Positions 1-12,044 of a stretch of 64,000 bases of DNA are shown here, piece by piece (the stretch's first letter is position 1; every line of letters begins with the position of its first letter). This stretch comes from Ignelater luminosus (taxonomy: Eukaryota > Arthropoda > Insecta > Coleoptera > Elateridae). The position numbers were made by a program, and so were the translations under genes. The stretch lies in assembly GCA_011009095.1 (NCBI GenBank), contig VTPC01090896.1:120414-184413 (forward strand), in the 5' to 3' direction. Under the pieces are notes generated by a model. The model ran no database searches. It worked only from the letters and a program-made list of their open reading frames with translations, and had not been told where the DNA came from.

Positions 1-312
1 TCAGGTTCGGTTTCAGTTTGTGATTCATCGCTGTTTGAGTTGTTTGAAGCTTACTACTCTCTGAAAGCCTTGCCTTTAACTTCGTTTAAGTTCCTAACGA
101 ACGTCGTAAATGTTGGTTTAAGAGCTAGTTTTATGCGCCACTACCAGCGTTTTCAGAGAAAATTGTACGCTAAAGGCAATTCTCTCATAGTTAATATTGC
201 ATACATTTTAATAATTTGTCGACTGTTCAAGGTAAGGAGCATATTTGATGAAAATGATTGAAACCTTAGATGAGGGCATTACTGAAGATTCGAATTTGAA
301 AATCTATTATCT
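1..312. other. Unassigned sequence
   Basis: Short open frames are present on both strands, but I recognise no conserved motif, terminal repeat or RNA gene here. Confidence 0.4.
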
Positions 313-506
313 TATTCCTCTACGTCTACGTCATTAACGTTATCGTCGACGTTATATTANNNNNNNNNNNNNNNNNNNNNNNNNNNNNNNNNNNNNNNNN
401 NNNNNNNNNNNNNNNNNNNNNNNNNNNNNNNNNNNNNNNNNNNNNNNNNNNNNNNNNNNTATTCCTCTACGTCTACGTCATTAACGTTATCGTCGACGTT
501 ATATTA
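313..506. other. Assembly gap (100 N) with identical 47-base flanks
   Basis: Positions 360-459 are exactly 100 N, the usual placeholder for a gap of unknown size. The 47 bases before it (313-359) are repeated without a mismatch directly after it (460-506). The most economical reading is that two contig ends overlap and were not merged. A genuine tandem repeat that broke assembly is the alternative. Confidence 0.9.
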
Positions 507-899
507 TAGTCATTTACAGTCTTGTTTTGTTTGGTTTTAGAAATAACATTATGGGACTCTCCAAGAAGTTGTCCGATTAATAAGTACAAATAATGATCTA
601 GAAATGAGAATTCCATTTAGAAGATTTAAGCTTAATAACCAAACTTATTAGAAGTAATTGTTGACTTATCGATATATAAAAATCTCAATATTTTTATGTT
701 AAGAAAATCTTTTATCAAGATCTTTTCTGTAACTACAAGAAACAGCTGCTGAATCCTGATTTCCAGACACACAGTACCAGGTAGTAAATATTGCAGATTC
801 AACAAACAGGTTGATGTTTGGCCAGTGACAACATTACAGTTTGTTGGATGATTTTAATTGTTTTTTTTAATTCCGTTTGTTTTGTAGCTTAAATCAATC
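507..899. other. Unassigned AT-rich sequence
   Basis: Nothing recognisable apart from short A and T runs. Confidence 0.4.
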
Positions 900-1195
900 A
901 TTTTTGATACTTCCTTTAAATGGACAAATGGTTTCTTCGTTAAGAATTTGCTGGCTTCAACAACTTAAGTTTTCCGAAGCGCATTTTGATTTTTCTAGGA
1001 ATTTAGTTAAATGTGAAACATTGTATTATATGCATGTATTTCAAAAGCAAGGTGATGTAATTCCTTTCTTTGTACTTTTTGACGACCTAACTGTTGTATG
1101 CTTAAAACTGAGGATAAAGGCTGACACCTCACACCTGATATCGAGTGAAATGAGACCGGGCGTCGGAAGACACCTCAAATTTTCCAAAGCATAAT
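900..1195 (+). repeat. Dispersed repeat family, copy 1 of 3
   Basis: The best-conserved stretch is around 1040-1180 and shares 'GGTGATGTAATTCC', a TTGACG/TTTGAC block, a TAACTGTNGT block, and 'ATCGAGTGAA..GA' with copies at 3115-3395 and 3510-3670. The copies lie in the same orientation and differ by many substitutions and small indels, so the family is old. Class unknown: no terminal repeats or coding motif found. Confidence 0.55.
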
Positions 1196-1389
1196 ATAAA
1201 GGCAAATCTTGTCTCCCCATCGAAAGATTGTGTAAGCACTGGTCACACTTTAGATGCTCGTTTTGTCCTTATTCTGAACTCATCAGTGAAGGATAACTAT
1301 GATCAATGCTTACAAGCAAGCAAGTCGAGGCTATTTCCACGCCGCAGGCGGGAGGCTGTTTTAAGTACTGGCGTGCTTCTTCAGCCTTT

Positions 1390-1722
1390 TGTGGGGTCTG
1401 CGGTGTAGAATCAGATGCAGTTCGCGCTCGCCCTGGGTTTCGTATTGAGGTGTATGGTGTGCTGCGTATGTGCTGTGTGTATAGTAGCTGTAGTAGTAGC
1501 GGTGATTTTGGGACAGCGATTCCTCGTTGTAGTATTAGCGGAGGGGAGAGCTTCGTGTTGTGATGGTAATGTTAGTGATGTGATGCAGCGCGTTTGTGTG
1601 TGGTGGTGGGTGCGAGGAAAATCCTAGTGAGAACAATCGGCCCGGGGATGCCCCGGACCTCCTGAATGCGAACGTAGCGCGGGAGACGCTAACTACGTCG
1701 CTTGGTTGTTTAGCGGGGGATT
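1390..1722 (-). repeat. Probable 3' untranslated tail of the adjacent Jockey-like LINE
   Basis: Read on the minus strand, this follows the end of the degraded reverse-transcriptase ORF at about 1723. It contains a GC-rich inverted stretch at 1640-1660 (CCCGGGGATGCCCCGG on the plus strand), then GTAGTAG-type simple sequence at 1485-1500. The exact 3' end is not defined; I see no clear A-tail or target duplication. Confidence 0.4.
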
Positions 1723-2850
1723 TTGGATAGGGCCTTATCTATAGGTAAGCGGAGTGTCAAAAAGTATGCCCATCAACTTGGGAGTGAGATTCTCGGCACG
1801 TCCCATCATGAGAGAGTGCCGATGTTTGGTTTTTTTTTAAAGTTTTCTGTTTGGGAACGGAACCGGGGTTCTGAGGATGTCGAGAACGTGCTCTTTGTTT
1901 TGATCGACCGCCCTGCTGACGTAGCGACCCCTGATGAATTCGAGGCGGAGGGAATTTCCGCTCTGGTGCAGACTTCCTCCAAAGGTTGGAAGCGCTCCAA
2001 GCGCTACAGATGTGAGGAACCAGAGACGGTGAATCGGTATTTGATCACGGGTCTGATTCTGTTTTGTACGTGTGTAGCAACGTCTGGAAATGGCAGCCTG
2101 GAATGCCGCCGCAGAGTCTAAAGAGCAAGCCGCTGCGCTGCTGGAAAACGTCCAGACAGCGCTTCAACTCGTCGCTCTATCCCAGCGTGGGAGTGAAAGT
2201 GATGCCAAGGTACTTGACGGATGGCGAAAGTTTCAGGCGGACGTCGTCATGTCGAATCTGGCTGTATGGGTATAGCTGCAGTGGCGGAATAGAATGAGGT
2301 TGGTTTTCTGAAGGTTCGATCTAATTCTCCACTTTCCGAATCAAGTCTCCTGGCGTCCTAATTCGTACGCCAGAATTTTCGATCCTTCAGCGGAGCTTCT
2401 ACACCTACAAGAACGTGTCGTCCGCGAATTGGGAAAGACGGACTTCAGGCTCTTCGGAGGACGTCGTGAAAATAAAAAATGAATAAGAAGGGAGAGAGGA
2501 TGGACCCTTGGGGATGCACTTAGCCTGGTGTACTCGCACGCGATGTTGGCGGACGGACAGGTAGCTGCTGATTAACCTGACAAAGCAGCCGGAAATTTTA
2601 GCGGCTAGGAGCTTCAAAGGCACTTTCGATATCGAGAAACGTGGCCCTTACGCAAAGTCGGGAATTGAAGGCTACCGAGACCTCGGTATGAAGACGGAGA
2701 ATAGAGTCCGTAGTGGATCTGCCAGGACAGAATCAGAATTGATGTTCTGCGAGGAGATTGTGAGTGTCTAGGCGTGCTCGGAGTCTATTTGCCGATATCC
2801 TCTCGAACACTTTTCCTAGAACTTTGAGAAGCGATAACGTTTACACCTCC
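1723..2850 (-). pseudogene. Jockey-like non-LTR retrotransposon reverse transcriptase, degraded
   Basis: Conceptual translation of the minus strand, allowing frameshifts, gives the ordered blocks of a LINE reverse transcriptase. At about 2840-2800 there is LLKVLGKVFERI, followed by RLRARLDTHNLLAEHQF and a CPGRSTTDSILRL block. QGSILSPFLFIF lies at about 2515-2471 and the catalytic FADD box at about 2428-2417. A C-terminal block with VKYLGITFTPTLG and SGLLFRLCGGIPGCHF follows at about 2250-2090. The frame is broken by several stops and shifts. The 5' part (endonuclease and start of the RT domain) is missing, as is typical of 5'-truncated LINE insertions. A related but distinct relic lies at 58390-59310. 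Clade assignment (Jockey/CR1-like) is by motif style only. Confidence 0.8.
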
Positions 2851-3114
2851 ATGCCGGGTCTATATAGAACCACTTAATTCACATTAGAAGCATGAAACAA
2901 GTTAGGTATCATCTAAACAAAGTGTCTTGTACTAACATAGTATAGCAGACGAAAGGCTTGACTAATCCTATCTTAATAAAATTAAAAAGTAAATATTTCC
3001 ACAAGAGAAATCGTTATGCTACACAGATGAGTCCAGAAGGTACAGTGATCAATGCTTGCACAATCCTTAGATGTGGAAACAAGATTTGTCTTTATATTAT
3101 ATATATTTACTCCA
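2851..3114. other. Unassigned sequence between repeats
   Basis: AT-rich. A short phrase near 3043 (GATCAATGCTTGCA) resembles one near 1301 (GATCAATGCTTACA), so the dispersed repeat family may extend here. Confidence 0.3.
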
Positions 3115-3395
3115 TAAAAATTGGGACAAATTGATATTTCCTCTGTAGAAATATTCAATTTTTAATGTTATCTCCAAAACACATTTAGTCAGATGCGAAC
3201 ACGTGAACGCATTTTAAATATTTGACTTTATAAAATAGCACGCTGCATGTATTTCCAATGCACGATGATGTAATCACTTTGTTCTTGCGTTTTGACAATA
3301 TAACAGTAGTACGCATAACGTTGAGAGTAAGATATGGCACTTTAAAGCACTGGCATCGAATGAAATGAAACCGCGCGTCAAAAAGCAGTGTAAAA
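3115..3395 (+). repeat. Dispersed repeat family, copy 2 of 3
   Basis: Matches copy 1 along its length: an AAATTGGGACAAATTG start resembling AAATGGACAAATGG at 918, then GATGATGTAATC at 3264, a TTTTGACAATATAAC block, and ATCGAATGAAATGA at 3355. Too diverged to be a recent duplicate. Confidence 0.55.
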
Positions 3396-3404
3396 ATTAA
3401 TTTA

Positions 3405-4030
3405 TTACAGGTATAAGCTTCTTTAGGGATGGTTAAGGTAAGATAAATACGTCACCTGGACGTTGTAAACGAACGAATAGACCGGCGGCGTCAAAATAAA
3501 AAGTTAATATTAAATATTCAATTTTATAAAATAGCCAATTGCACATATTTCAAAACGAAGGTGATGTAATTCCATCGATCTTGCGTCAAGACGGCTTAAC
3601 TGTCGCGCGTATAAAATTGAGAGCAGTGATTTTGCACTGTTGAACTGACATCGAGTGAAGGAAGGCTGACACAGAAGCAATCCCATGATTGTGCGGTATG
3701 AAAATGAATTTGAGTTAAATTTGTTTATCGTGATAAAAAGAGACTTAAAAGTCTTAATTGATCTAGATAACAAAGTTGTGTTGATGTATAGCTGCCCGTT
3801 TAAAGCATTTCTTACAACACTGCAACAATATTTCTAAATTTCTCTACGCTAATATTTACAATGATTGCAATATTATTTAATTCGGAAATCACACAACATA
3901 AACCGAATTTCCGAGTTCATAATATTACTATAGGTAGTGTGCAATTTGTTTTGTTACAGATAAGCTTATGGTTAAAGTAAGATAAGTTAAGTCACCTGGA
4001 GGTTGTAAACCAGCACCCAGATGCTAAAAG
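3405..4030 (+). repeat. Direct repeat pair around dispersed repeat copy 3
   Basis: The phrase around 3405-3480 (TTACAG.TATAAGCTT, then GGTTAAGGTAAGATAA, then GTCACCTGGACGTTGTAAAC) recurs at 3955-4020 (GTTACAGATAAGCTT, GGTTAAAGTAAGATAA, GTCACCTGGAGGTTGTAAAC). Between them, 3510-3670 is copy 3 of the dispersed family, with GAAGGTGATGTAATTCC and ACATCGAGTGAAGGAA. The arrangement suggests an imperfect head-to-tail duplication with a unit of roughly 550 bp. Confidence 0.55.
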
Positions 4031-4549
4031 AAAGCTCAATATAAAATTTGGTAAAGTGTAGGTACCCACTTGTAAAGAAAATTATTAAGGGGATGCGACT
4101 AACTTGTTGGGTGCTTTAGATTAGTGGCTAACTAAACTAAAAAAGGTCAAAGATTTTATAGTACAGTACCCAACCTATATTTGACAGAAATTCTAAGGCA
4201 TAAGCTACAGTACTTTCATGGAGAAAGATTCTCTTGAAACTTTCTAAACGAGTTTATGGGAGTCGATAAAGGCCGCAATTGTTTACAATTGTGAACATCA
4301 GCCAGAGTTCTAACAATAGACAATATCGTCCCAGATAGATAAAAATTTTCAAACTCACACACCTTATCTATATAGCAAATTTCATTTTTTTGGTCATGAA
4401 GCCAACACCTCTGATGATGTTGATAAAAAATCCAAGTCCTCAGTAAGTTTTTGTTCTGGATTGTCGCAGACTAAACCGATTGTTGCGGTATTTTCAGTGT
4501 CTTTGCTTTTTGACAATTTTTCAATCATTTGGAGATTTTAGATACCATA
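4031..4549. other. Unassigned sequence
   Basis: No motif, open frame of note or terminal repeat recognised. Confidence 0.4.
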
Positions 4550-5160
4550 ATAAATCAAGATTTTGTCATTTGGATCAGATACGAGACCAAGGTCAACCTT
4601 AAGCGACCGCAAGTGACCTGTGTAGAATCTATCTCTCTTAGAAGGTTGATAAAGCACCAAACTTGACTTTAAAGAGCATAGTGTGACTTGTGTTCTTATG
4701 TAGAAGGCCAATGGAGAAGAAAGGCCGACCATGAGCCTACGCAGGCGGTCTATGTTGGTTTTGTTTTTGTTTTTAGGAAATTGATGGAGCGGTAAGCCTG
4801 ACTTTTCTTGGCACTTCGAAGAGAATAGTGCGACTTGTTCTAATATAGCATTCTTCGGAAGGTCAATGGAAGACGAAAGCTCACCTTAGGCGACCTCAGA
4901 TGGCCTGTGTTGAATTTAGCCCTCTAGAAGGTTGATGGAGGATTGGATCACTTCAGGTGGTATTTTAAAGAGCACAGCGCAACCCAAGTTTTTATACAGC
5001 ATTCTTAAGAAAGTAGAACGAAAGCCGACTTCAAACCCTCACAGGATGTCTGCGTTGAATTTAGTTCTGTTAAAAGGTAGAGAGCGAAGGCCAACCGGCG
5101 TGACTGGTTCCTACGAAATCCCAAGAAGGGGATTTAACCTAGTACTGACAGAAGTAAAAT
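4550..5160 (+). repeat. Small diverged tandem array, about 135-155 bp period
   Basis: The phrase (TAG)AAGGTTGATGGAG recurs near 4641, 4776, 4927 and 5072 (spacings about 135, 151 and 145). A second anchor, GAAGG(C/T)CAATGGA followed by A(G/C)GAAAG, recurs near 4699, 4855 and 5004. Each unit therefore has two related halves. Wording and period match the larger array at 9180-12960, so both belong to one tandem repeat family. Confidence 0.65.
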
Positions 5161-8100
5161 AACTGAATCAAAATCAGGTGAAGATTCAAGCCTAGATAAA
5201 TGAATTTCGGTAAACATTATGAAGACAGAGAACGAAGTAGAATTTACAACTTTCTTTTATATAAAAATACATTAGTAAAGCTAATAAAATGAAAGAAACA
5301 TCACCGCATGAAGAGACTAGAAATTGTAACTCTGATAAAACGAATCTAAATAAATGACTCGTAAAACTTAACCTTAAAGTGTAAAACTGTAGACAAAACA
5401 CAGTAACAAAGAACAAGGCAAAACACAGTCAGTGTTTGCTTTCAGATCCTAGATACAAAAATAAAAGTTAATAATCTTCAAGTATAATTTCGTTGAAATG
5501 TAATGGACTAAAATTAAGGGCGACTACGTCCTTAATTAACCAAACCAAATACACCAACTGACGCTTGCTATAATATTGCAGATTAAAGTAGCAACAGGCA
5601 ATAATAAAACAAAGACTGGTTGTTATTTGGCCCATTCTTTATTCGAATTGCAAAAGAAAAAGAGAAATAATATATTTAAATGTTTCATTTTTACGACCAA
5701 CATATGTATATCATAAAAATGATATCCCCATAAATGTGCTGCACTTCACATACCTAAACTCTACAAATTTATTATACGTCTGCTAAAACTGTAAATTTCG
5801 TTAGGTGAAAGAAATTGTTCAGCATTAACATTGTTGCATTTAATAGCCTTAACATACTTAACTAGTTAGCACCTGATTTGAATTATAGAATCGTCAAGTT
5901 TGCTATAATCTGAATATGTGTGTCACTAAATTTACAACATTTTAAAATTTATTATCCACTAAAAAGTTTCTGAATGTTAGTTAAATACTACCCGTAATAG
6001 CATACAAAATTCTTGTATAGACAATTCGAAAAGGTTAATGTATACTGGCTATGGTGCCTCCACCAAACTTGTCATATGACAAATAAATTCAAGTGGATAG
6101 CCCAAGAAGATTAATAAGAAATAAAACAATTGAAATATTTATTAAATCAAGCAAATATAAATAAATATGTTAGTAAACTACTAGCTAACTCGAAAAACCA
6201 AAGATCGTGAATGAACAAAAGAAGCGAAAGCTCATGCATTTTTGATATTTCAAGTTTCTGGATTTCCTCCATTTATACTAAACGCAACATTCCATATTGT
6301 TTGTAGAATTAATTGTTGTCGATTTACATTTCCTTACCCTAATGTAGTTCGGTTTGCTGAATTCAGAATACCATTATCACCGAATTTAAATTTGACGTAC
6401 TGTGTACGTTCTATCTTCAACAGATATACGCTCGATTAAAATTCAAACTGGAAATATTCATCTTCGCAATAGAATTATTTTATATTTAAAAAGGGAGAAA
6501 CTGTTATTTAAGCGTCGATAGGAAACCCTTTCATAACACAAAAAAAAGAAGCAGAATGAAAGAGAAAAGTTTTTGACGAGGTAGTCTAGTAGTAGTGTGA
6601 GGGCATTTCGCTGCGATTAATAGTAGCGTGGAGGCACTTTGCTGCAGACAATCCGGCCAACATAAATATATCAAACATCACTAGCAATGACAAATAGCGC
6701 GAGGGTGGTATAAGCACTGTTCCCGTTATGTTCCGGGATCTCCCCTAAAGCTTAGCAGCACACAGGAATAGTAGTGGTAGTAGTAGTACAGCAATTCCCC
6801 GTTTTTACCGAACCCACCCACATAAAGGACAATGGAAAAAGTTTTCTCTTCTCTTCTTAGGGTAAATAGAAACGTTATGTACAGTTTGAGAAAAGATTTG
6901 TTGTTTTTTCCTTGAGATGACATTTTGATATGAGATGAGTCAGATTTCTAAGCTTAAACATGAGTGGGTGTTATCGATTTGTTGTTGCGTTATTTTTTTC
7001 GTCTTCTAGAGGGGCTGTGAAATTTAATGGAGCAAAATGAAATTTATTTTTAAAAAACATAACATGTCGAGTTCGTACACCGCCTCAAATGGGAAAGCTA
7101 TCTTATCATAATATACTATCACTTTTAATCATCTTCAATTATCTTTAAGAAAAAATACATTTCATTTATATGTTTGAAAAACTAAAATACACACTAATTA
7201 TTATTAAGTTACTCTGCTGCAATAAGGACTATTCCCAATTTAATTTTAAATTACTTCTTAATTAAAAATTAATAGTCCGAAACGATATGTATAATAAACA
7301 ATTAAATCGATGTAAACTGTTCGATACAATGGAAGTTTATTTTTGACCTGATTACTTTACAGTGTGTAGCACTTCACCACGAATAACATAATCAAATAAA
7401 TCAAAAAAGCTTTTAACTGGTTATTGATTGATTATAGATAAGTTTGGACGAACATTAATTTATCGTTGAATTTTATTGTGATTAAAGCAATTTGCAGCAC
7501 CAAAACAAAACTTGTTTAAAACTTCTCTCAATAAAATTTGTCTCCAAAATCAAAAGTTCTCGATAGAAGACGTGTGGGCTGTGGAAGAAACAACGTTTAA
7601 TATTAAACGTAAAACAAGAAATAACTGACAGATCAAACCAAAACGTAAAATAAATTGTAAGGAATACAGAACAATCTGAATTTGCTAAAATCTAATCTTG
7701 GCAAACTTGTTGCACTATGACTAATAAAAAGTTTCACTGATTCTGTGTATTTCTTATGAAATAGATCGAAACACATAATGGCAAAAAGCAATTAAGGTCT
7801 GTTAGGCTAGAAGATAAATGAGTAAACAAATTGCTTTTAAAAGTTACTTGACTTGACAAATTTCAGTTTCTATTCAAAAGAGTGTGCGAAGAAAAAATGA
7901 TCTCAAAGAGAAATGAATCTCTCCGTTATTTTAGTTCAAGCATTTAAAGATCCTCTAGAACATATTTTCTTTTGTTTATTGTGTCGTCACAATTCCGATC
8001 GTGGTGTTTTAGTTTTTCTAATGTGTTGTTTCTGCTTGTAATTTGCAACTTTCCAAGTTTTCTTGTTTAGGTCGTTTCTTGAAATGAGTAAAGGAAGTTT

Positions 8101-9179
8101 AGTTTGAAAACCGCCGAAACGATCTGTCTATATCAATTTGAGCGTCAATGAAAAAAATGGCTGGAACACTTTGAAAGCAAACTTCCTTTTTCTTGAGATT
8201 TTTCAAAACCTAGTACGTAGATGGTGTAAACAAATGTTGACTTTTTTCATGAAAGTTCTTTGAACAGTTTGTGTTTTGTTCATGCTGTTTATGGTTTCGT
8301 TTTCTCTTGGTACATTCAGTTCATTAAAAGATTGGATTTGGCCTATTGATTGCTGAAAACGTTTTCAATAATATACTATTTGGAAATTTGTACTTTAAGT
8401 TACCCTTCTCACTTTTCCTTTTATTAAGGATATAAACTAAAAAGCTTTAAATGGGAGAAAATCAAATGTTGATATCTGGTAACCGGAAAAGCACAGAAGC
8501 AAACGTTGAGTATCGAGAAACTATCAACAAGGATTTCTCATCAGACATTTTCATCTTAAGCTCACTAGTTTTTAAATCGATGTTAGAGTCATTTTCTGCT
8601 TACAAGACATAACCATCAAACTGAGTGATGTGTAGCTCAAGCTCTGCTAGATTCAACCAGTTAACATTTTAGGAGAAATACAGTTTCTCAAGCAAGGCCA
8701 TTCAAATTGCTTAAGTGCCCAAATTCAAATAAAAACTATGTGTCTTAATCATCTGGAAGTGATAAACACTACTATTGCGCCTTCAAACGTTAATTGTTGG
8801 TTCATACTTAGAAAACAGTGATCAGTTGGGAACCTTTTGGTTTCTGCTCCGGTGAGACGAAACATGTTTCTGTCTTGATCTTCTGATTCTTGTCAGGACT
8901 TTTATGTCACGTATGTTTTAAAAGAGCTTTAACAAAATGTACCAAGGTTAGATAATGTCCTCAAAAGTACACTCACTCCAATCTATTTAGTTAAACACAG
9001 TCAGTAATTACGCTTTTTAAAACGTTTAGGTTATGAAGTATTCTATTTTACTGCGTCGCTTTGTATGATTTTCGTGTATAGTTCTATCGACCGAGATAGA
9101 TGAAGAGTAAAACTGTATCGTAAGAAAACAAAGAGCAAATAGTTTTCCTGATGAAACTATGGACGCCAAAGCTAGATTA
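5161..9179. other. Long unassigned AT-rich stretch
   Basis: About 4 kb without a recognisable gene. A short imperfect direct repeat lies at 6596-6655 (GTAGTGTGAGGGCATTTCGC versus GTAGCGTGGAGGCACTTTGC), and a trinucleotide GTA-rich patch at 6770-6790 resembles the LINE tail at 1480-1500. Neither is enough for an annotation. Confidence 0.4.
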
Positions 9180-9386
9180 GCCATTTTGCATAACTTTCTC
9201 GAGGAAGTTAATGGAGGGCAAAGTTCAACTGTGAGCCACCATAGGTCGCGAGTCTGTACGTAGGTCCGTTGAGAAATTTAATGAAGAGTCGACCCCAAAG
9301 GTGGACAACTACAGGTCGACTATTTGAGGACGAAGTCCGATTTTTCTCTGTGTAGCCTCCTAGAAAAACTTAATGGAAAGAAAAAT

Positions 9387-10193
9387 CAGGCCCGGCCCGA
9401 CTGGGAACAAACTTGGTGCTGTCCGAAAAAATTCGGTAATTTCTCGATTTAGACAAAATTTTAAACTAAAATCTATCAATAAAGAAAATTGCAGAGGGTC
9501 AGTTAAGATGGTTTGATCATGTGTGTTGTATGTCAGACGATAGACTAACAAAGAAAGTGTACGAAACGCGTATGTCGGGTAAAAATAAAAAGGGAAGACC
9601 TAGAAGAATATGGAATGACAATATTAAAGAAAAAGCTAAAAAAAATATTCCATGAAAAGAAATTAAACAGCAAACAAATGACAGAAAAAGATGGAGAGAA
9701 AAATCCAGATGAATTAACAAAACTCGACTCCATCAGCCTCAACATCCCACGCTAGACGAGGCAAAGGATTAAGCAAAGTAAGTAAACTTCTTGATCAGCC
9801 AAAAAGGTCCGAACAGCCCGAGAGACCCGAACGGTTAGACAAAAAAGCCCGAAGGGCCGAGAAGTCCAGAAAACCCGATATACCCGTAAGGTCTGAGAGG
9901 CCCCAGAGATCCAAACAACCCGATAAACTTGAGAGACTCGAACGACCCAATAGACCTAAATAGCCCAAAGGGCCAAGAATTATAAAAAGTCTGACAGGTT
10001 CGTACAGGCGGACCGACCCGAGGGGTCCGACAGGCTCCAACATCTTAACAGACAAAACCAAACGGCCCGATCGACCATATGTCGGCCAGAAGATCCCGAT
10101 ACATTTTTAAACCGAAACCCGCCCCGACCTGATCCCGAGCTTCAACCCGGGTCGCGTAAAGGCTAGAAAACTCGGCACATGAAGGCCTCTACC
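9387..10193 (+). mobile_element. GCCCGA-rich element, copy 1 (interrupted by a LINE fragment)
   Basis: Begins with CAGGCCCGGCCCGACTGGGA, as in the other copies. It has a core at 9793-9975 built from degenerate units such as CAGCCCGAGAGACCCGAACG, and ends in CATGAAGGCCTCTA (10178-10192), the family's terminal inverted repeat. The left terminal repeat is missing. The element sits inside the 154-bp array and is split by a LINE tail at about 9480-9786. Confidence 0.65.
9480..9786 (+). pseudogene. 3'-terminal fragment of an RTE-like LINE
   Basis: The plus strand translates to the C-terminal block typical of RTE-like reverse-transcriptase proteins: a LRWFDHVCCMSDDRL phrase, then KVYETRMSGKNKKGRPRRI, then KEIKQQTNDRKRWREKS with a stop and shifts. 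Only about the last 90 codons are present, so it is a heavily 5'-truncated insertion. It splits the GCCCGA-rich element, whose sequence resumes at about 9787 with CTTCTTGATCAGCC. RT catalytic motifs are absent. Confidence 0.7.
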
Positions 10194-10361
10194 GCAGGTC
10201 TGGTTTGTGTCTGTGGAGAACAAAAATCCAGTAGTGAATCATCGTAAGTTTGTGCGTAGGTTCCGCGAAAAGATTAACGAAGGGCAAAATAAGACCATAA
10301 ACCATCGTAAACGGCTAATTCGTGCATAGGTTCCGTGGAAAGAATAATAGAAAGCAAATCC

Positions 10362-10640
10362 TGACCGGGCCAGGCCCGTCTGGGAACAAACTTGACACGG
10401 CGTGAAAAAACGCGGTAACGTCTTGATCAGCCAGAGAGGTCCGAACAGCGCAAAAAGACCAAACGGCCAGACAGAAGAGCCCGAAAAGTCCGACATGCTC
10501 AAACAGCCCGACAGGCCCAAGGGGCCCAACAGGTTCCAACAACTTGACAAACAAAACCAAACGGCCCGATTAAACGAATGTAGGCCCGAAAATCCCGATA
10601 GATTTTTGAACTAGAAAACTCGACTCGTACAGGCCTCTAC
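10362..10640 (+). mobile_element. GCCCGA-rich element, copy 2
   Basis: Starts GGGCCAGGCCCGTCTGGGAA, runs through a core of CCCGA-type units (for example CAGCCCGACAGGCCCAAGGG at 10503-10522), and ends CTCGTACAGGCCTCTA (10624-10639), the right terminal repeat. Before it, GCAAATCCTGACC and after it CCGTGGGCTACCACA join into a normal array unit (compare 11683-11706), so the element is an insertion into the tandem array. About 280 bp. Confidence 0.7.
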
Positions 10641-12044
10641 CGTGGGCTACCACAAGTCTGGTTTGTTTCTATGCAGTTTCCTAGAGAAGGTTAATAGAGA
10701 CCAAAATCCGGTCGTGAACATTCGTAAATGTCTTGTTTGTGCATGGGTTACGCGAGAAGATTAATAAAGAGCAAAACCGGAGCGTGAACTAACGCAAGTA
10801 CACCGTGCAGTTTCCTGTAGAAGATTAATAGAGAGCGAGATCTAGTCGTAAACCAACGTGGGTTGTTCGTGCATAAGTTCCATGAAAAGATCAACAAAGG
10901 GCAAAGTCAGACCGTGAACTGCCGCAAGTGGACTGTTTGAAGGTAAAGTCTGATTTGTTGCTGTTCAGTGTCCTCTAGAAGGCTAATGGAGAGCGAGATG
11001 TGGTCGTAAACAATAGTGAGTGGGTTGTTCGTGCATACGTTCCACGAAAAGAGTAAAGAAGGGCAAGAACAGATTGTGGGCTACCGTAGGTAGGTGGACT
11101 GTTTAAATACAAAGTTCCATTGGTTTGTGTGCAGTTTCCTCTAGAAAGCTAAAGGAGAGTGAGATCTAGTCGTAATCTATAGAAAGTAGGTTGTTCGTGC
11201 ATAGATTCCATAAAAAGAAGACAAAAACAGATCATGGGCTGCCGCAGGTGTACCGTTTAAAGATGAAATCCGATTTGTTGCTGTTTAGTTTCCTAGAGGA
11301 GGTTAATGAGGCGCAAAATCCGGCGGTGAATCATGATTGTTCGTGTATAGATTCAATGAAAAGACTAACGAAGGGCAAAGCGGGACCGTGAGCTGCCGCA
11401 GGTGGACTGTTTGAAGACAAAGTCCAATTTGTTGCTGTTCAGTTTCCTCTAGAAGGCTAATGGAGAACGAGATCTGGTCGTAAACCAGTAGGTTGTTCGT
11501 GCATAGGTTCCACGAAAAGACTAACGAAGAGCAAAAACAGACAGTGGATTACTGCAGGTGGACCGTTTGAAGACAAAAACCGATTTGTTTCTGTTCAGTT
11601 TCCTACAGAAGATTAATGAAGGGCGAAATCCGGTCGTGAGTTTTGTTTGTGCATAGGTTCCGCGAGAAGATTAACGAAGGGCGAAGTCTGACCGTGGGCT
11701 ACCACAGGTAGACCATTTGAAGACGAAATCCGATTAGTTGCTGTTCAGTTTCCTAGAGGATGTTACCGAGGAGCGAAATCCGACCGTGAACCATCCTGAG
11801 TGGCCTGTTTGCGCATAAGTTTATCAAAAAGGTTAATGCAAGGCAAAGTCCCACACCGTGGCTTATTGCAAGTGGTCCGTTTGAGAAAGAAGTCCGATTT
11901 GTTTCTGTGCATAATTTTCATAAGCGGTCAAGAGAGCCAATCTCAACTGTGGCTTACTGTAATAGCGTAAGCCCTTCTAAAAGGTTAATGCAAGACAAAG
12001 TCCTAGCGTGGATGCATCCGCGCTAGGAAAGAAAACGCATTTGT

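Noticed and set aside
6596-6930. Possible tail of the Jockey-like LINE
   Set aside because: It shares short GTAGTAG and GATTCCTCG-like phrases with 1480-1660, but in a different order, so homology is not established.
10239-10614. Long open frames on both strands with Pro/Gly-rich, collagen-like peptides
   Set aside because: They lie in the GCCCGA-rich element; the peptide pattern is a by-product of the short tandem unit and is not kept in other copies.
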